Assembly: GCA_902826685.1 (NCBI GenBank)
Contig: CADEFT010000016.1
Span: forward strand, 59,676-123,675
Length of the DNA: 64,000 bases
From: an uncultured Acidobacteriota bacterium
GTDB lineage: Bacteria > Acidobacteriota > Terriglobia > Bryobacterales > Bryobacteraceae
Direction of reading: 5' to 3'
Notes under the pieces: generated by a model
The model's database searches: none
What the model was told of the DNA's origin: nothing
What the model saw: only the letters and a program-made list of their open reading frames with translations
Shown: piece by piece, positions 1-8,183 of the stretch
Position numbering within the stretch: the first letter of the stretch is position 1
Layout: each line of letters begins with the position of its first letter
Made by a program: the position numbers and the translations under genes

Positions 1-582
1 TTGAGCTGCCCGCCGGGTCTGGCTCCGATTACGGTGTCGCCGCGGGCGATGGAATGGTTGAAGGCTCGCAAGTCGACGCCGGCGGAGTGGTACCTCGATC
101 TGCAGTTGCTCACGAACTATTTTGAGGGTGCGCGGCGGTATCACCATACGGCGCCTGTTTCGTTGTTCTATGGGTTGCGGCAGGGGTTGGCGGTGATCGA
201 AGAGGAAGGCATCGCCAGGCGCTGGGAGCGGCACCGGCGCTCGCATGAGGCGTTTGTGCGGGCGGTGGAAGCGATGGGACTGCGGCTGCTGGCGGCGCCG
301 GAAGATCGCATCTGGAATTTGAATACGCCTTGCGTGCCGAAGGGCGTGGATGAGCTGAAGGTTCGAAAACGGATGCTGGCGCTGGCCGATATCGACATCG
401 CGGGCGGACTGGGGCCGCTGGCTGGCAAGGTGTTTCGCGTGGGGATCATGGGGCCGCTGGCGACTGCCGATCATGTGGCGGCGCTGGTGGAGACGTTCGA
501 GCAGGCTTTGGTGGAAGAGGGATTTGAGCCGGCCGGGAGCGGTGTGCAGGCGGTGCGGGAAGGATTGCTGACGGCGGTTTGA
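1..582 (+). CDS. Class V aminotransferase (alanine-glyoxylate / serine-pyruvate type), 3' part only
   Basis: PLP-dependent fold-type I aminotransferase that would transfer the amino group of alanine or serine to glyoxylate or another oxo acid in the cytoplasm. The gene enters from the left edge; only about 193 residues are visible. The first residues LSCPPGLAP are the stretch that directly follows the PLP-binding lysine in this family, so the N-terminal half including that lysine lies outside the window and the initial TTG is an internal Leu codon. The C-terminal small domain is intact, with the family-typical GGLGPLAGKVFRVGIMG. The next gene is convergent and 280 bases away. Exact substrate cannot be told from this part. 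Confidence 0.88.
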   Translation: MSCPPGLAPITVSPRAMEWLKARKSTPAEWYLDLQLLTNYFEGARRYHHTAPVSLFYGLRQGLAVIEEEGIARRWERHRRSHEAFVRAVEAMGLRLLAAPEDRIWNLNTPCVPKGVDELKVRKRMLALADIDIAGGLGPLAGKVFRVGIMGPLATADHVAALVETFEQALVEEGFEPAGSGVQAVREGLLTAV

Positions 583-866
583 TCGGCGTGCATAGTCAAC
601 TTAGCAGCCGAAGCGCCTCCTGCAGCACGGCGGTGAGATAGGCACACAGCAGGGCCGCGGCCGCACCTTCGAGCAGCCGCATGCGCACGGAGGATTGGCG
701 AAGGTTTCTCCGACGGCGGGCGAATTCCCGGTGGCGCGGACCCGAAGTTCCCACGCCGGGCGTGGTTCGATGGCCGGCAACCCCGACTCGATTCCGCAGG
801 CTGCTACGGGGCGACCAAGCGGGTTCCACTTCCCGTCGTGAGCCTCTGAAACGGGGGACCCGTGAT
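583..866. other. Intergenic region, no gene recognised
   Basis: Stretch between the aminotransferase stop and the convergent serine hydrolase stop. A short minus-strand frame ending in a hydrophobic 28-residue peptide and a plus-strand frame running into the next gene are both unconvincing. A 15-base palindrome (CCACGCC, one base, GGCGTGG) lies near 750. I see no tRNA or recognisable RNA. Confidence 0.4.
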
Positions 867-1916
867 TCATTTCGGAGGGCTAAGTCGTTTGGGGACGGTC
901 ACGCCCAGCACGGCTTCATTCAACCTGTGATTCAATTCCGGCCGGAAACGCTTGTGGAGACTGTTGGTCGCCCAAATGATCGTCACTTGGTCATCCGGGT
1001 AATGAAACAAATGAGAAGCATAGGACGGGTTTCCGCCGCTTTTTTCGATCAGGCGACGCCCTGCGGCGTCGTTGCGCACATGCCATCCGTACCCCTCCTC
1101 CGGCCAAGGATGGAACATGATCTCCAGGCTGTCCCGGGACAACACTTTGCCGGAACGAAGGCCTTTGAATGCCGTGAGCAGATCGGGAACCGAAATCATC
1201 ATGCCGCCTGAGGCGTTCCGACCCCACCCGAGCGGCCTGTCCGGAGCCGGTTCGGGATTGTCCGGCGGTGTTTGATAGCCGAGCGCAAGTCCGGGCACCG
1301 TCTCGTCTCTGAAATAGGCCTCCTTCAGTCCCAATGGGAGCAGAATCTCATTACGAACGTAGTCATTGTAGGAAGTTCCGGAAACGATCTCGATTATCGC
1401 GGCCAGAACGCCATATCCCAGGTTCGTGTATCTGTATTTCTCTCCCGGTTTCCATTCTGCCGGAGACGTGCGTACACATTGGAGAAATGTCTCGCGGGTA
1501 TTACCGGAAATTGAGGTTCCAAGCCCAGCGCGGTGGAGCGCGAGGTGGTGGATGGTCGCGAGGTTCTTCGGAGGAGGAAGCGGACCGATGTAGCGGTCGA
1601 GCAGGTCCGACGTCTGCAGCTTGCCTTGTTCCTGCAGCTTGAGGATGGCTGCCGATGTGAACGGCTTCGTCAGAGATGCCATCCCGAATCGAGTGTCCGG
1701 AGTGTTACGAATCTTCCGGCTCCGGTCTGCGTAACCATACGCCTGGAGAAACTCAAGGTTGCCTTTCCGCTCCACGAGGACCACGCCAGAGAATCCTTCG
1801 GCATCGAAGTCGCGCATGATTGCATGCAGCCGGGACGGAAGGGTCGCCGAGGCTTGCGCGTTGAGGGGCAGGAGTGCGCTGAGAAGCACCATGCACAGGG
1901 CAGACGGCTTAAGCAT
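867..1916 (-). CDS. Secreted class C beta-lactamase-family serine hydrolase
   Basis: Member of the serine beta-lactamase/D-alanyl-D-alanine carboxypeptidase family (Pfam Beta-lactamase). The 349-residue product begins with a signal peptide (about residues 1-24, ending in AQASA). The nucleophile motif SLTK is at residues 81-84 and the YTN motif at 163-165; a KSGG near the C-terminus may stand in for the KTG box. It probably acts outside the cytoplasmic membrane as an esterase or peptidase; true beta-lactamase activity cannot be inferred from the fold. It stands alone between two unrelated regions, and a second, different member of the family is at 30061-31098. Confidence 0.88.
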   Translation of the reverse strand: MLKPSALCMVLLSALLPLNAQASATLPSRLHAIMRDFDAEGFSGVVLVERKGNLEFLQAYGYADRSRKIRNTPDTRFGMASLTKPFTSAAILKLQEQGKLQTSDLLDRYIGPLPPPKNLATIHHLALHRAGLGTSISGNTRETFLQCVRTSPAEWKPGEKYRYTNLGYGVLAAIIEIVSGTSYNDYVRNEILLPLGLKEAYFRDETVPGLALGYQTPPDNPEPAPDRPLGWGRNASGGMMISVPDLLTAFKGLRSGKVLSRDSLEIMFHPWPEEGYGWHVRNDAAGRRLIEKSGGNPSYASHLFHYPDDQVTIIWATNSLHKRFRPELNHRLNEAVLGVTVPKRLSPPK

Positions 1917-1961
1917 GTCTCTATGACGCTGAAAGTCTGTGCCGGTTAGTGGGTGTTTTAG

Positions 1962-2209
1962 GTAGACTCGACCGCGCCCGGCTGAGCCGCTGCCGCAAGG
2001 CTTCGGGAGCGATGCCGCCTACCGCCGCCGCGTCGATGGGACGCATTCCTTCAGCCGCCACGGCAGCTTCAAGGTTCGTCTCGGGCCGGTTCTGCGAGAG
2101 GCGGACATAGAGGTTGCGCGCGCCGGTGAACAGCCAGGGAGCCAGGCGCGTCCCAGGATCGCGATTGCCGGAAATGCACCAGAGGGATGCTTTCGGGATC
2201 GAGATCCAT
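1962..2209 (-). pseudogene. Degenerate ECF-type RNA polymerase sigma factor remnant
   Basis: In the minus strand a frame reads DPGTRLAPWLFTGARNLYV, which matches the end of sigma region 2 in ECF sigma factors, and continues to EGMRPIDAAAVGGIAPEALRQ followed by RLSRARSSL, a recognisable region 4.2 helix-turn-helix (family pattern: ITPEALRQRLSRAR). About 50 residues normally found between these parts are missing and there is no start codon in this frame. A possible N-terminus (MDLDPESIPLVHFRQ from 2209) is in a different frame. I read this as a sigma-factor gene broken by at least one frameshift and an internal deletion. The segments are short, so the identification is moderate. Confidence 0.5.
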
Positions 2210-2223
2210 GGCAGGAGTAACGC

Positions 2224-2251
2224 TTGAGGCGCTCAATCGTGACATTGTCAC
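2224..2251. promoter_or_regulatory. Two adjacent inverted repeats, possible operator
   Basis: TTGAG-GCG-CTCAA at 2224-2236 and GTGAC-ATT-GTCAC at 2239-2251 are perfect 5-base inverted repeats separated by two bases. They lie between the sigma remnant and the start of the small membrane protein gene at 2298, a place where a repressor could bind. Short palindromes also occur by chance, and no promoter boxes are clear. Confidence 0.25.
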
Positions 2252-2297
2252 AGTTTCGCTGTCCGGACGTTATTCCTGGCGGCAAGGAGAAACGAAC

Positions 2298-2549
2298 ATG
2301 GATTGGATCATGCAGGCGAGTCACGCGTCGATGTTGGGAGTCCTGATCGGCAGTTTCGTGTTGAGCCTCACCAACGGATTCCGGATGGTCTCGCGGATGA
2401 ATGGTTTCGATGCCGGCAGTGTGCGCCAGGTGGGAGTGGTGATGGTGGAGGGAATGGTTCCCGTAGTTGTATCACTGGCGCTGCTGACTGTTGCGTGGGC
2501 GTGCGCCGCTATCGGAATGCGGCGGGGTTCGCGCAGCGGTGGTTCTTAG
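2298..2549 (+). CDS. Small two-helix membrane protein, unknown function
   Basis: An 83-residue product with two hydrophobic segments, about residues 8-25 (SMLGVLIGSFVLSLT) and 55-77 (VPVVVSLALLTVAWACAAIG), joined by a short polar loop, and a basic C-terminus. I chose ATG 2298 because an AGGAGA ribosome-binding site lies 6 bases upstream; a longer frame from 2187 would add residues overlapping the palindromes and has no such site. I do not recognise the family. It ends 4 bases inside the convergent M48-like gene. Confidence 0.55.
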   Translation: MDWIMQASHASMLGVLIGSFVLSLTNGFRMVSRMNGFDAGSVRQVGVVMVEGMVPVVVSLALLTVAWACAAIGMRRGSRSGGS

Positions 2550-3160
2550 CGTGATTCGCCGGGCCGGCGGAGCGTGGGCTTGCGTTTGGGCTTGAACGCT
2601 ATTGCCTCCGCGATTTCGCGCGCGCGCTGTTGCGCGGCCTCGAAGCCATTGCCCGGTTCGAAAGCTTCAAGCCAAGTGGTAGCGGTGCCGTTCGCTTCTT
2701 CCTCTTGCTTGCGCTGGCGGGGAAAATCGAAGCGGTCGTGGCTGGGAAAGATAATTGGGACGCTGGCGAGATCGGTGCGGACTACATGGTGCGCCGCGCT
2801 ATGCGCCATGCCGTGCGCGAGGGCGAGAGCTACGTCCCGTTCGGTTGGTGCTTTGATCAGGGCGGCAAGAGGAAGACGCAGGAACCCGCCAGGGAGGCCG
2901 AGTGCGCCGGTTTGTGCCGCATCGCGCGTCAGGTCGATCGAGATCGGGAACGGTAACCGGGCGCGTTCGTTGATTCTTTCGGCGAGTGCGGTCAGGTAGC
3001 CGGCAAGCAGCGCATCTTCAATCGGCGGGGACTGGCGGCGCAATTCTTCATTGATCGCGCTTCCCATGGCACGCAGCCTGACGGCGGTCAGCTCCTGGGC
3101 TTCGGCAATCGCGACCGATAGCAGCATGATGCAGATCACCACCGCTACCAGATGTAACAT
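2546..3160 (-). CDS. Secreted M48-like metallopeptidase homologue with an altered zinc motif
   Basis: A 204-residue product with a signal peptide (residues 1-21). The middle has the arrangement of M48 peptidases: a glycine-rich GLPGGFLRLPLAALI segment followed by ALALAHGMAHSAAHH, where the family has the zinc-binding HEXXH helix (usually LAHEIGHV). Here the motif reads HGMAH (residues 116-120), so the catalytic Glu is Gly117. Both His are retained, so metal may still bind but ordinary peptide hydrolysis is unlikely. The C-terminus is basic and short. Start chosen at ATG 3160, with AGGGA just upstream, because it gives a clean signal peptide; the open frame extends 60 codons further upstream into the divergent gene. 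Confidence 0.6.
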   Translation of the reverse strand: MLHLVAVVICIMLLSVAIAEAQELTAVRLRAMGSAINEELRRQSPPIEDALLAGYLTALAERINERARLPFPISIDLTRDAAQTGALGLPGGFLRLPLAALIKAPTERDVALALAHGMAHSAAHHVVRTDLASVPIIFPSHDRFDFPRQRKQEEEANGTATTWLEAFEPGNGFEAAQQRAREIAEAIAFKPKRKPTLRRPGESR

Positions 3161-3167
3161 ATTCCCT

Positions 3168-4118
3168 ATGCGCCACAGCCAGGATTTCCTCGCCAGTTGC
3201 GGGTTGCCGTCCACCGACCCGCGCGAGTGCCCGGATTCGACAAAGCGGTTTCCCGATGGCGGCCAATATCGCATCGAGATTCCTTCGACGGAGGGGCCGC
3301 GGTCGCTGGCGGCGGTGATCGAGGAAGCGGCGGCGCGCAAGGTGCCGGTGCACCGGGTGAGTCAGGGGTCGGGCATTCTGTTGATGACGGATTCGGAGAT
3401 TCGCGACATGCTGGCCCTGGGGCGTCAGCAGGGAATTGAAGTCAACCTGTTCATCGGTCCGCGGGCGACGTTCGATACCGGCGCGCAAGCGTTCTCTCCG
3501 GCGGGCAAGAGCCTGGGGTTGAGCCTGCGCGGATCGGATCAGTTGGTGTTTGCGCTCGAAGATGTGCGCCGAGCGGTGGATCTGGGGCTGCGCAGCGTGC
3601 TGGTTTCCGACCTCGGCATCTTGCAGTTGGTGGCGCGGGCCAAGCGTTCCGGGTATCTGCCGGCCGATTTGATTATCAAGACTTCGGTGATGATGGCGCC
3701 GGCCAACCCGGCCTCGGCGCGGATTCTGGAAGATCTGGGCGCCGATACGATCAACATTCCGTCCGACCTGACGCTGCCGCAGATTGCGTCGATTCGAGCG
3801 GCGGTGAACGCTCCCATCGATTTCTATGTGGAAGCGCCGGATAACATCGGCGGGTTCATCCGCCATTACGAAGTGCCGGAGTTCATTCGCGTGGCGGCGC
3901 CGATTTATTTGAAGTTCGGGCTGCGGAATTCGCCGGATGTGTATCCGGCGGGCACGCATCTGGAGAACACGGTGGTGGCGTTGTCGAAGGAACGGGTGCG
4001 GCGCGCCGAGATCGCGATGGGCATGATCGCGCGATATATGCCAGGTGCGGTGATGTCGCCGTTACGGGCGAAAGACCTGGGCATTCCAGCGGAAGTATCA
4101 GTTGGCGCTCTTGGCTGA
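3168..4118 (+). CDS. Peptidase U32 family protein
   Basis: A 316-residue cytoplasmic protein of the U32 (collagenase-like) family, related to proteins that act on RNA modification or degrade peptides; here the function is not known. Typical segments are the N-terminal FPDGGQYRIEIPS, the barrel strand VPVHRVSQGSGI, IKTSVMMAPANPASARI, and LGADTINIPSDLTLPQI followed by YVEAPDNIGGFIRHYE. ATG 3168 is preferred to the upstream frame start at 3051 because the family begins MRHSQDF-like and because upstream codons lie inside the divergent M48-like gene. Its start is only 7 bases from that gene's start, so the two promoters must overlap or lie within the opposite genes. It overlaps the next, convergent gene by 21 bases. 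Confidence 0.8.
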   Translation: MRHSQDFLASCGLPSTDPRECPDSTKRFPDGGQYRIEIPSTEGPRSLAAVIEEAAARKVPVHRVSQGSGILLMTDSEIRDMLALGRQQGIEVNLFIGPRATFDTGAQAFSPAGKSLGLSLRGSDQLVFALEDVRRAVDLGLRSVLVSDLGILQLVARAKRSGYLPADLIIKTSVMMAPANPASARILEDLGADTINIPSDLTLPQIASIRAAVNAPIDFYVEAPDNIGGFIRHYEVPEFIRVAAPIYLKFGLRNSPDVYPAGTHLENTVVALSKERVRRAEIAMGMIARYMPGAVMSPLRAKDLGIPAEVSVGALG

Positions 4119-5108
4119 TTCCTTCACCTTTTTGAGCAGCGTCTGACGGTCGCCCTTTTTCCAGAGTTCCTGAATTTCGGGTTCGGGCAGTCCCGCCACG
4201 CGCCCGAGCAGGATGAAAGCCGGGATGGCGTGGCTCTCATGATGCCAGGCCGACATTTCGGTGAGGGCGGGCAGTGCGCGGTCGCGCAGGTGGGAGATGA
4301 CATGTTCGTCACGCTTCGCGGTGAAATGAAACAGCGCGTCGGCGGCCTTGGCGCGATCGGTGAAATGGGTGGAGTTCAGCATTTCGACGAACCAGGTGGG
4401 TGAGATGCGGATGCCGGATTCCGGGTGCATCGAGGAATAGATGGTGATGGCCACAAGACCCACCATGGCGTTGACGCGGACGGTGGAATCGGCGTCGCGC
4501 ATGGCGTACTGCAATTCGTCGGCGACACGCTTCTTGTCTTTCCCGTAGGCCACGATGTAGGCGGCGATGGCGCGCTGCTGTTCGTCTTCGGCGTTGCGCA
4601 TGACGTCGCGCAGCACAGCTTCATGCGATTCGGCAAGATCGACGAACTTGAGTTGATTCTGGCGCGCATCGGCATCGGCGACCAGGGAGTGGCCGTTGGT
4701 CAGATCCTCTTCGGCGGTGCCTTTGCGGACGGCGGCGGCGAGGTTGGTGGCGAAGGACAACCACTCCTGCATGACCGGTTCGGGCAGGCGGATCTCGCTT
4801 GTGGGAGGCAGGCGCAGCTCGAAGTGAGTGGAGCCGCGCTCTTCGATGCCGACATAAAGGATGGCTTGCTTTTCCAGGCAGCAGATGGCTTCGATGGTGG
4901 CGCGGGTGACCTCTTCGAGCATTTCGAGGCGCTCTTCGATTTCGACTTTGGAGGAGGGTAGCGGGCCTCCTTCGAGGACTCCCAGAGCCTTGCGGATTTT
5001 CTCGGGCGAGACTTTGCGGATGCCGAAGATTTCCACCTGGCCCACTTTCGGCGCTTGCGCCGAGGCGGCGAAGGAAGCGAACAGGAAGAGAAGAAGTGTT
5101 CGTTTCAA
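4098..5108 (-). CDS. Secreted protein with POTRA-like N-terminus and HEAT-like repeats
   Basis: A 336-residue product with a signal peptide (residues 1-18, ASAQA). Residues 20-95 (VGQVEIFGIRKVSPEKIRKA onward) resemble a POTRA domain, the module found in outer-membrane assembly proteins. Residues about 150-330 form alpha-helical pairs reminiscent of HEAT repeats, including MRDADSTVRVNAMVGLVAI. A role as a periplasmic scaffold is inference. The start is TTG 5108, supported by GAGAGG six bases upstream. It lies downstream of the small membrane protein and MFS genes on the same strand but separated by 43 bases. Confidence 0.65.
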   Translation of the reverse strand: MKRTLLLFLFASFAASAQAPKVGQVEIFGIRKVSPEKIRKALGVLEGGPLPSSKVEIEERLEMLEEVTRATIEAICCLEKQAILYVGIEERGSTHFELRLPPTSEIRLPEPVMQEWLSFATNLAAAVRKGTAEEDLTNGHSLVADADARQNQLKFVDLAESHEAVLRDVMRNAEDEQQRAIAAYIVAYGKDKKRVADELQYAMRDADSTVRVNAMVGLVAITIYSSMHPESGIRISPTWFVEMLNSTHFTDRAKAADALFHFTAKRDEHVISHLRDRALPALTEMSAWHHESHAIPAFILLGRVAGLPEPEIQELWKKGDRQTLLKKVKESAKSAN

Positions 5109-5151
5109 GATTGCCTCTCTGGCGTGAGACGTACGCGGCCGCGCTTTCGGT

Positions 5152-5484
5152 TCAAGCTTTGCGATCGGCCATGGGGCCGATTACCGGCAGAACCCAGCGC
5201 TCGCCGACGTAGGCCCTGTACATCAGTATCATCCAGACCACGAGGCTGGCCATGAGCAGGGCGAGTTCGGCGAAGCCGATGACGGCCAGCATAGTCATTG
5301 GAACGAAGAAGCTAAGCAAAGGCCCGGCGAGGAAAATGGCGAAGGCCAGGGATCCGAAAAGAATCGATTGCCAGGCGTGAAAGCGGACCTCGCGCTTGCG
5401 GCTGTAAGGCTCGAGCGTGAGGAAGAAGACGCCGCTGATGGGTCCGAGAACGTAGCTCAGGGCCGAGGCGGCATGATCGGGCAT
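5152..5484 (-). CDS. DUF4870 / Tic20-like membrane protein
   Basis: A 110-residue protein with about three or four membrane helices. It carries the family pattern ALSYVLGPISGVFFLTLEPY, then VRFHAWQSILFG, then paired hydrophobic segments to residue 90. This matches the Tic20-like DUF4870 family of small bacterial membrane proteins whose function is unknown. No clear ribosome-binding site precedes ATG 5484. It begins 15 bases after the stop of the MFS gene and may be co-transcribed with it. Confidence 0.75.
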   Translation of the reverse strand: MPDHAASALSYVLGPISGVFFLTLEPYSRKREVRFHAWQSILFGSLAFAIFLAGPLLSFFVPMTMLAVIGFAELALLMASLVVWMILMYRAYVGERWVLPVIGPMADRKA

Positions 5485-5499
5485 GGGCGGCGCGGACGC

Positions 5500-6666
5500 T
5501 TAGGCTTTCTTCCGGGTCAGCATGGGCCGGAGGATGAGATTGACGACCACCATTAGAGCGGAGAAGGCCGGCAGCACCAGCAATGCGGTCTTGAGTTTTT
5601 TGTCGTCGCCGGCGGCGATGGAACCGATGATCTTCGAACTGACGGCGAGTCCGATCCAGCCGGCGGTGATGACGATGCCCATGGCGGTGGCGGTGGCTTT
5701 GGGGAACGCGTCGCCGGTCATGCCGAGCGTGGTGGGAAAGACGGGCGCCATGGCCAGGCCGGCGCAGAAGACGGCGATGGCGGCGACGGTGGTATCGGTG
5801 GCTTCCAGCGCCATGTAGGTGGTGATGGCCATGGCGACGGAGACGATCAATGTGACGTTGACGGCGGCCACGTTCATCAGGACGCGGGAGGCGATGATGC
5901 GGCCGACCAACAGGCCGAAGGCGAAGCCGAAGGAAAGGATATGAAGCGCGGTGGCTTCCGGCACTCCCTGGGCGATGAGATACTTCGCCAGCCAGTTCCA
6001 CACGCCCACTTCACAGGCGACATAGAGGAAGAGCAGGAGGGCGAGCAGGTAGAGCGTGGGGTTTCCGAGCACGACGCCGACTTCGGACATCTTGAAGCCG
6101 CGCGCGCCGGTGGGGCCGGGCATGGGCGTGATGCTGTGAACGGCCAGGGTGGCGACGGTGAGGAAGGCAATGAGGTAACAGAGCTTGACGGCATCGCCGC
6201 CAAACAGGCTGCTGGCGATGAAGGGCGTCAACATGCCGCCGAGTCCGAAGAACAGATTGAGCAGGTTGAGGGTCGAGGAGCGGCGCTCTTCATTGATATC
6301 GCCCACCAGGGCGTTGGCGGCGGTGACCAGCACGCCGCCGCCCAGGCCCTGCAGCAGCATGAACATCATGACCTGGTCGTAACTGGAGGAATTGGGCAGC
6401 GCGAAGAGAGCGACGATGACCAGCGCCAGGCCGAGCAGCAAGCCCGTCTTCTTGCCTTTGTTGTCGATGAGAGGGCCGACGGAGATGGAAGCGATGATCA
6501 GGCCGAGCGCTTGAGCGAAGGCGATGTTGCCGTTCTGTTCGACATTGAGGTTGAAGCGCTGCGAGAGGCTTGGCAACAGGGTCCCGAGCATGGCCGCGTT
6601 CATGCCGTAGACCAGGATGGCCATGATGGCCGCAACGATTAGCCGGCTGGAATTGATGGCTGCCAC
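5500..6666 (-). CDS. MFS transporter (fucose-permease/FucP-like)
   Basis: A 388-residue integral membrane protein with about twelve hydrophobic segments. Helices alternate with short loops such as GPLIDNKGKKTGLL (the MFS loop 2-3 motif A) and GRIIASRVLMN in the second half. The arrangement resembles FucP/YfkF-type permeases that import sugars or export small molecules; substrate is unknown. It starts at GTG 6666 and is divergent from the sulfatase gene 65 bases away, which suggests, but does not prove, that it transports a product of sulfated-sugar breakdown. Confidence 0.8.
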   Translation of the reverse strand: MAAINSSRLIVAAIMAILVYGMNAAMLGTLLPSLSQRFNLNVEQNGNIAFAQALGLIIASISVGPLIDNKGKKTGLLLGLALVIVALFALPNSSSYDQVMMFMLLQGLGGGVLVTAANALVGDINEERRSSTLNLLNLFFGLGGMLTPFIASSLFGGDAVKLCYLIAFLTVATLAVHSITPMPGPTGARGFKMSEVGVVLGNPTLYLLALLLFLYVACEVGVWNWLAKYLIAQGVPEATALHILSFGFAFGLLVGRIIASRVLMNVAAVNVTLIVSVAMAITTYMALEATDTTVAAIAVFCAGLAMAPVFPTTLGMTGDAFPKATATAMGIVITAGWIGLAVSSKIIGSIAAGDDKKLKTALLVLPAFSALMVVVNLILRPMLTRKKA

Positions 6667-6731
6667 GGTTTGCGAATCCTCGCTCCAAGAAATGAGAACT
6701 GCGCGATCTTAGCATATCCTGGAGGGTTGCC

Positions 6732-8183
6732 ATGCTCTCACGACGCAGTTTTCTTCAAACGGCGGCGGCCGCCACGGTTGGCGGACGGCGGCCCAACGTA
6801 TTGTTCCTCTCGGTGGACGATATGAACGACTGGGGCGGGTTAGGAGGCTATCCGGGGGTGCGCACGCCGAACCTGGATGCGCTGGGAAGGCGCGGCGTGT
6901 TGTTTTCGAACGCGCACTGCGCCTCGCCCTTGTGCAACCCGTCGCGCACCTCGCTGCTGACCGGGATGCGGCCGGATACGACGGGCATTTATGACAACGA
7001 TCAGTTCTGGCGGCCGGAGCTGCCGGAGGTCGAGACGATTCCGATGTACTTCAAGAAGCACGGCTACCATGTGGCCGGGGCGGGCAAGGTGTTTCATCAC
7101 ACCGCGGGCATGAATCCACCCGACCAGTGGGATGAGTTCAAGCTGCAGGTATTCGACGATCCGTGGTACCGGCGCGATGAGTGGTATCCGTGGAACAAGA
7201 AGATTCCCGCTCCCGCGGGCCATCCGTTTAACGGGCTCAGGAATTTCCAGGGCGAGTTCGATTGGGGTGTGATGGAGAAGCCGGACGGGGAGTTCGGCGA
7301 TGCGGCGGCGGTGAAGTTCGGCGCCGATTTTCTGGCGCGGAAGCAGGATAAGCCGTTCTTTCTGGCGGTGGGGTTGTGGCATCCGCATATTCCGATGTTC
7401 GCGCCGAAGCGGTTCTTCGACATGTATCCGCTTGATGAGATCAAGCTGCCGGTGTCGCCGGAGGACGACCTGGACGATGTGCCGGCGGTGGGGCAGAAGA
7501 TGGCCGCGTTCCGTCGCGACGAGCATCGGCGGATCTTGAAGGAAGGGAAATGGAAGGAGGCGGTACGGGCGTACCTGGCGTCGATTTCCTTCGCCGATCA
7601 CCTGATCGGGCAGATGGTGGCGGCGGTGGATGGCAGCGCTCATGCACGCAACACGCTGATCGTGTTCTGGTCGGATAACGGCTGGCACCTGGGCGAAAAG
7701 CAGCATTGGCACAAATCGACGTTGTGGGAACGATCGACGCACGTGCCGATGATGATCGCCGGCCCAGGGGTGCGTCAGGCGGGAGTGGCTCGCACGCAGC
7801 CGGTGAGTCTGCTCGATCTGTATCCGACGCTGGTGGAGGTGTGCGGGCTGCCGAGGAATTCGAAGCTCGAAGGGGAGAGCCTGGTGCCTCTGCTGCGCAA
7901 CGCGAGAGCGAAGCGGAATCCCGTGGTTTCGACGTTTGAGCGCGGGAATCATTCGGTGCGCGACGAGCGATGGCGCTACATCCGGTACCACGACGGCGGC
8001 GAAGAATTGTACGACCGGCGGGCCGATCCGAATGAATGGCGCAACGTGGCGGGCCATCCGGAACACGCGGCGGTCAAGCGGGATCTGGCGCGCTGGATTC
8101 CGAAAAACAGCGCGCCCCAGCGCCCGGGCCGCGAGGCTTACGATTTCGACTTTTCGACGTACACGTACAAGAAGAAAAATTAG
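6732..8183 (+). CDS. Tat-exported sulfatase (iduronate-2-sulfatase-like)
   Basis: A 483-residue arylsulfatase-family enzyme that hydrolyses sulfate esters, probably of polysaccharides, outside the cytoplasm. The N-terminus MLSRRSFLQTAAAATVGG is a twin-arginine signal. Asp29-Asp30 in SVDDMN are calcium ligands. The formylglycine site is Cys68 in CNPSR, so a formylglycine-generating enzyme is needed elsewhere in the genome. The segment WSDNGWHLGEKQHWHKST supplies the second metal and sulfate ligands and is typical of iduronate-2-sulfatases. Start ATG 6732 has GGAGGG five bases upstream. The stop overlaps that of asd by two bases, so no terminator fits between the two. Confidence 0.93.
   Translation: MLSRRSFLQTAAAATVGGRRPNVLFLSVDDMNDWGGLGGYPGVRTPNLDALGRRGVLFSNAHCASPLCNPSRTSLLTGMRPDTTGIYDNDQFWRPELPEVETIPMYFKKHGYHVAGAGKVFHHTAGMNPPDQWDEFKLQVFDDPWYRRDEWYPWNKKIPAPAGHPFNGLRNFQGEFDWGVMEKPDGEFGDAAAVKFGADFLARKQDKPFFLAVGLWHPHIPMFAPKRFFDMYPLDEIKLPVSPEDDLDDVPAVGQKMAAFRRDEHRRILKEGKWKEAVRAYLASISFADHLIGQMVAAVDGSAHARNTLIVFWSDNGWHLGEKQHWHKSTLWERSTHVPMMIAGPGVRQAGVARTQPVSLLDLYPTLVEVCGLPRNSKLEGESLVPLLRNARAKRNPVVSTFERGNHSVRDERWRYIRYHDGGEELYDRRADPNEWRNVAGHPEHAAVKRDLARWIPKNSAPQRPGREAYDFDFSTYTYKKKN

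Noticed and set aside
596..829. Short minus-strand frame with hydrophobic C-terminus
   Set aside because: Arg-rich start, no ribosome-binding site, no family resemblance.
681..1211. Plus-strand frame of 176 codons over the serine hydrolase
   Set aside because: It is antisense to a protein with clear signal peptide and catalytic motifs; high GC produces long antisense frames.
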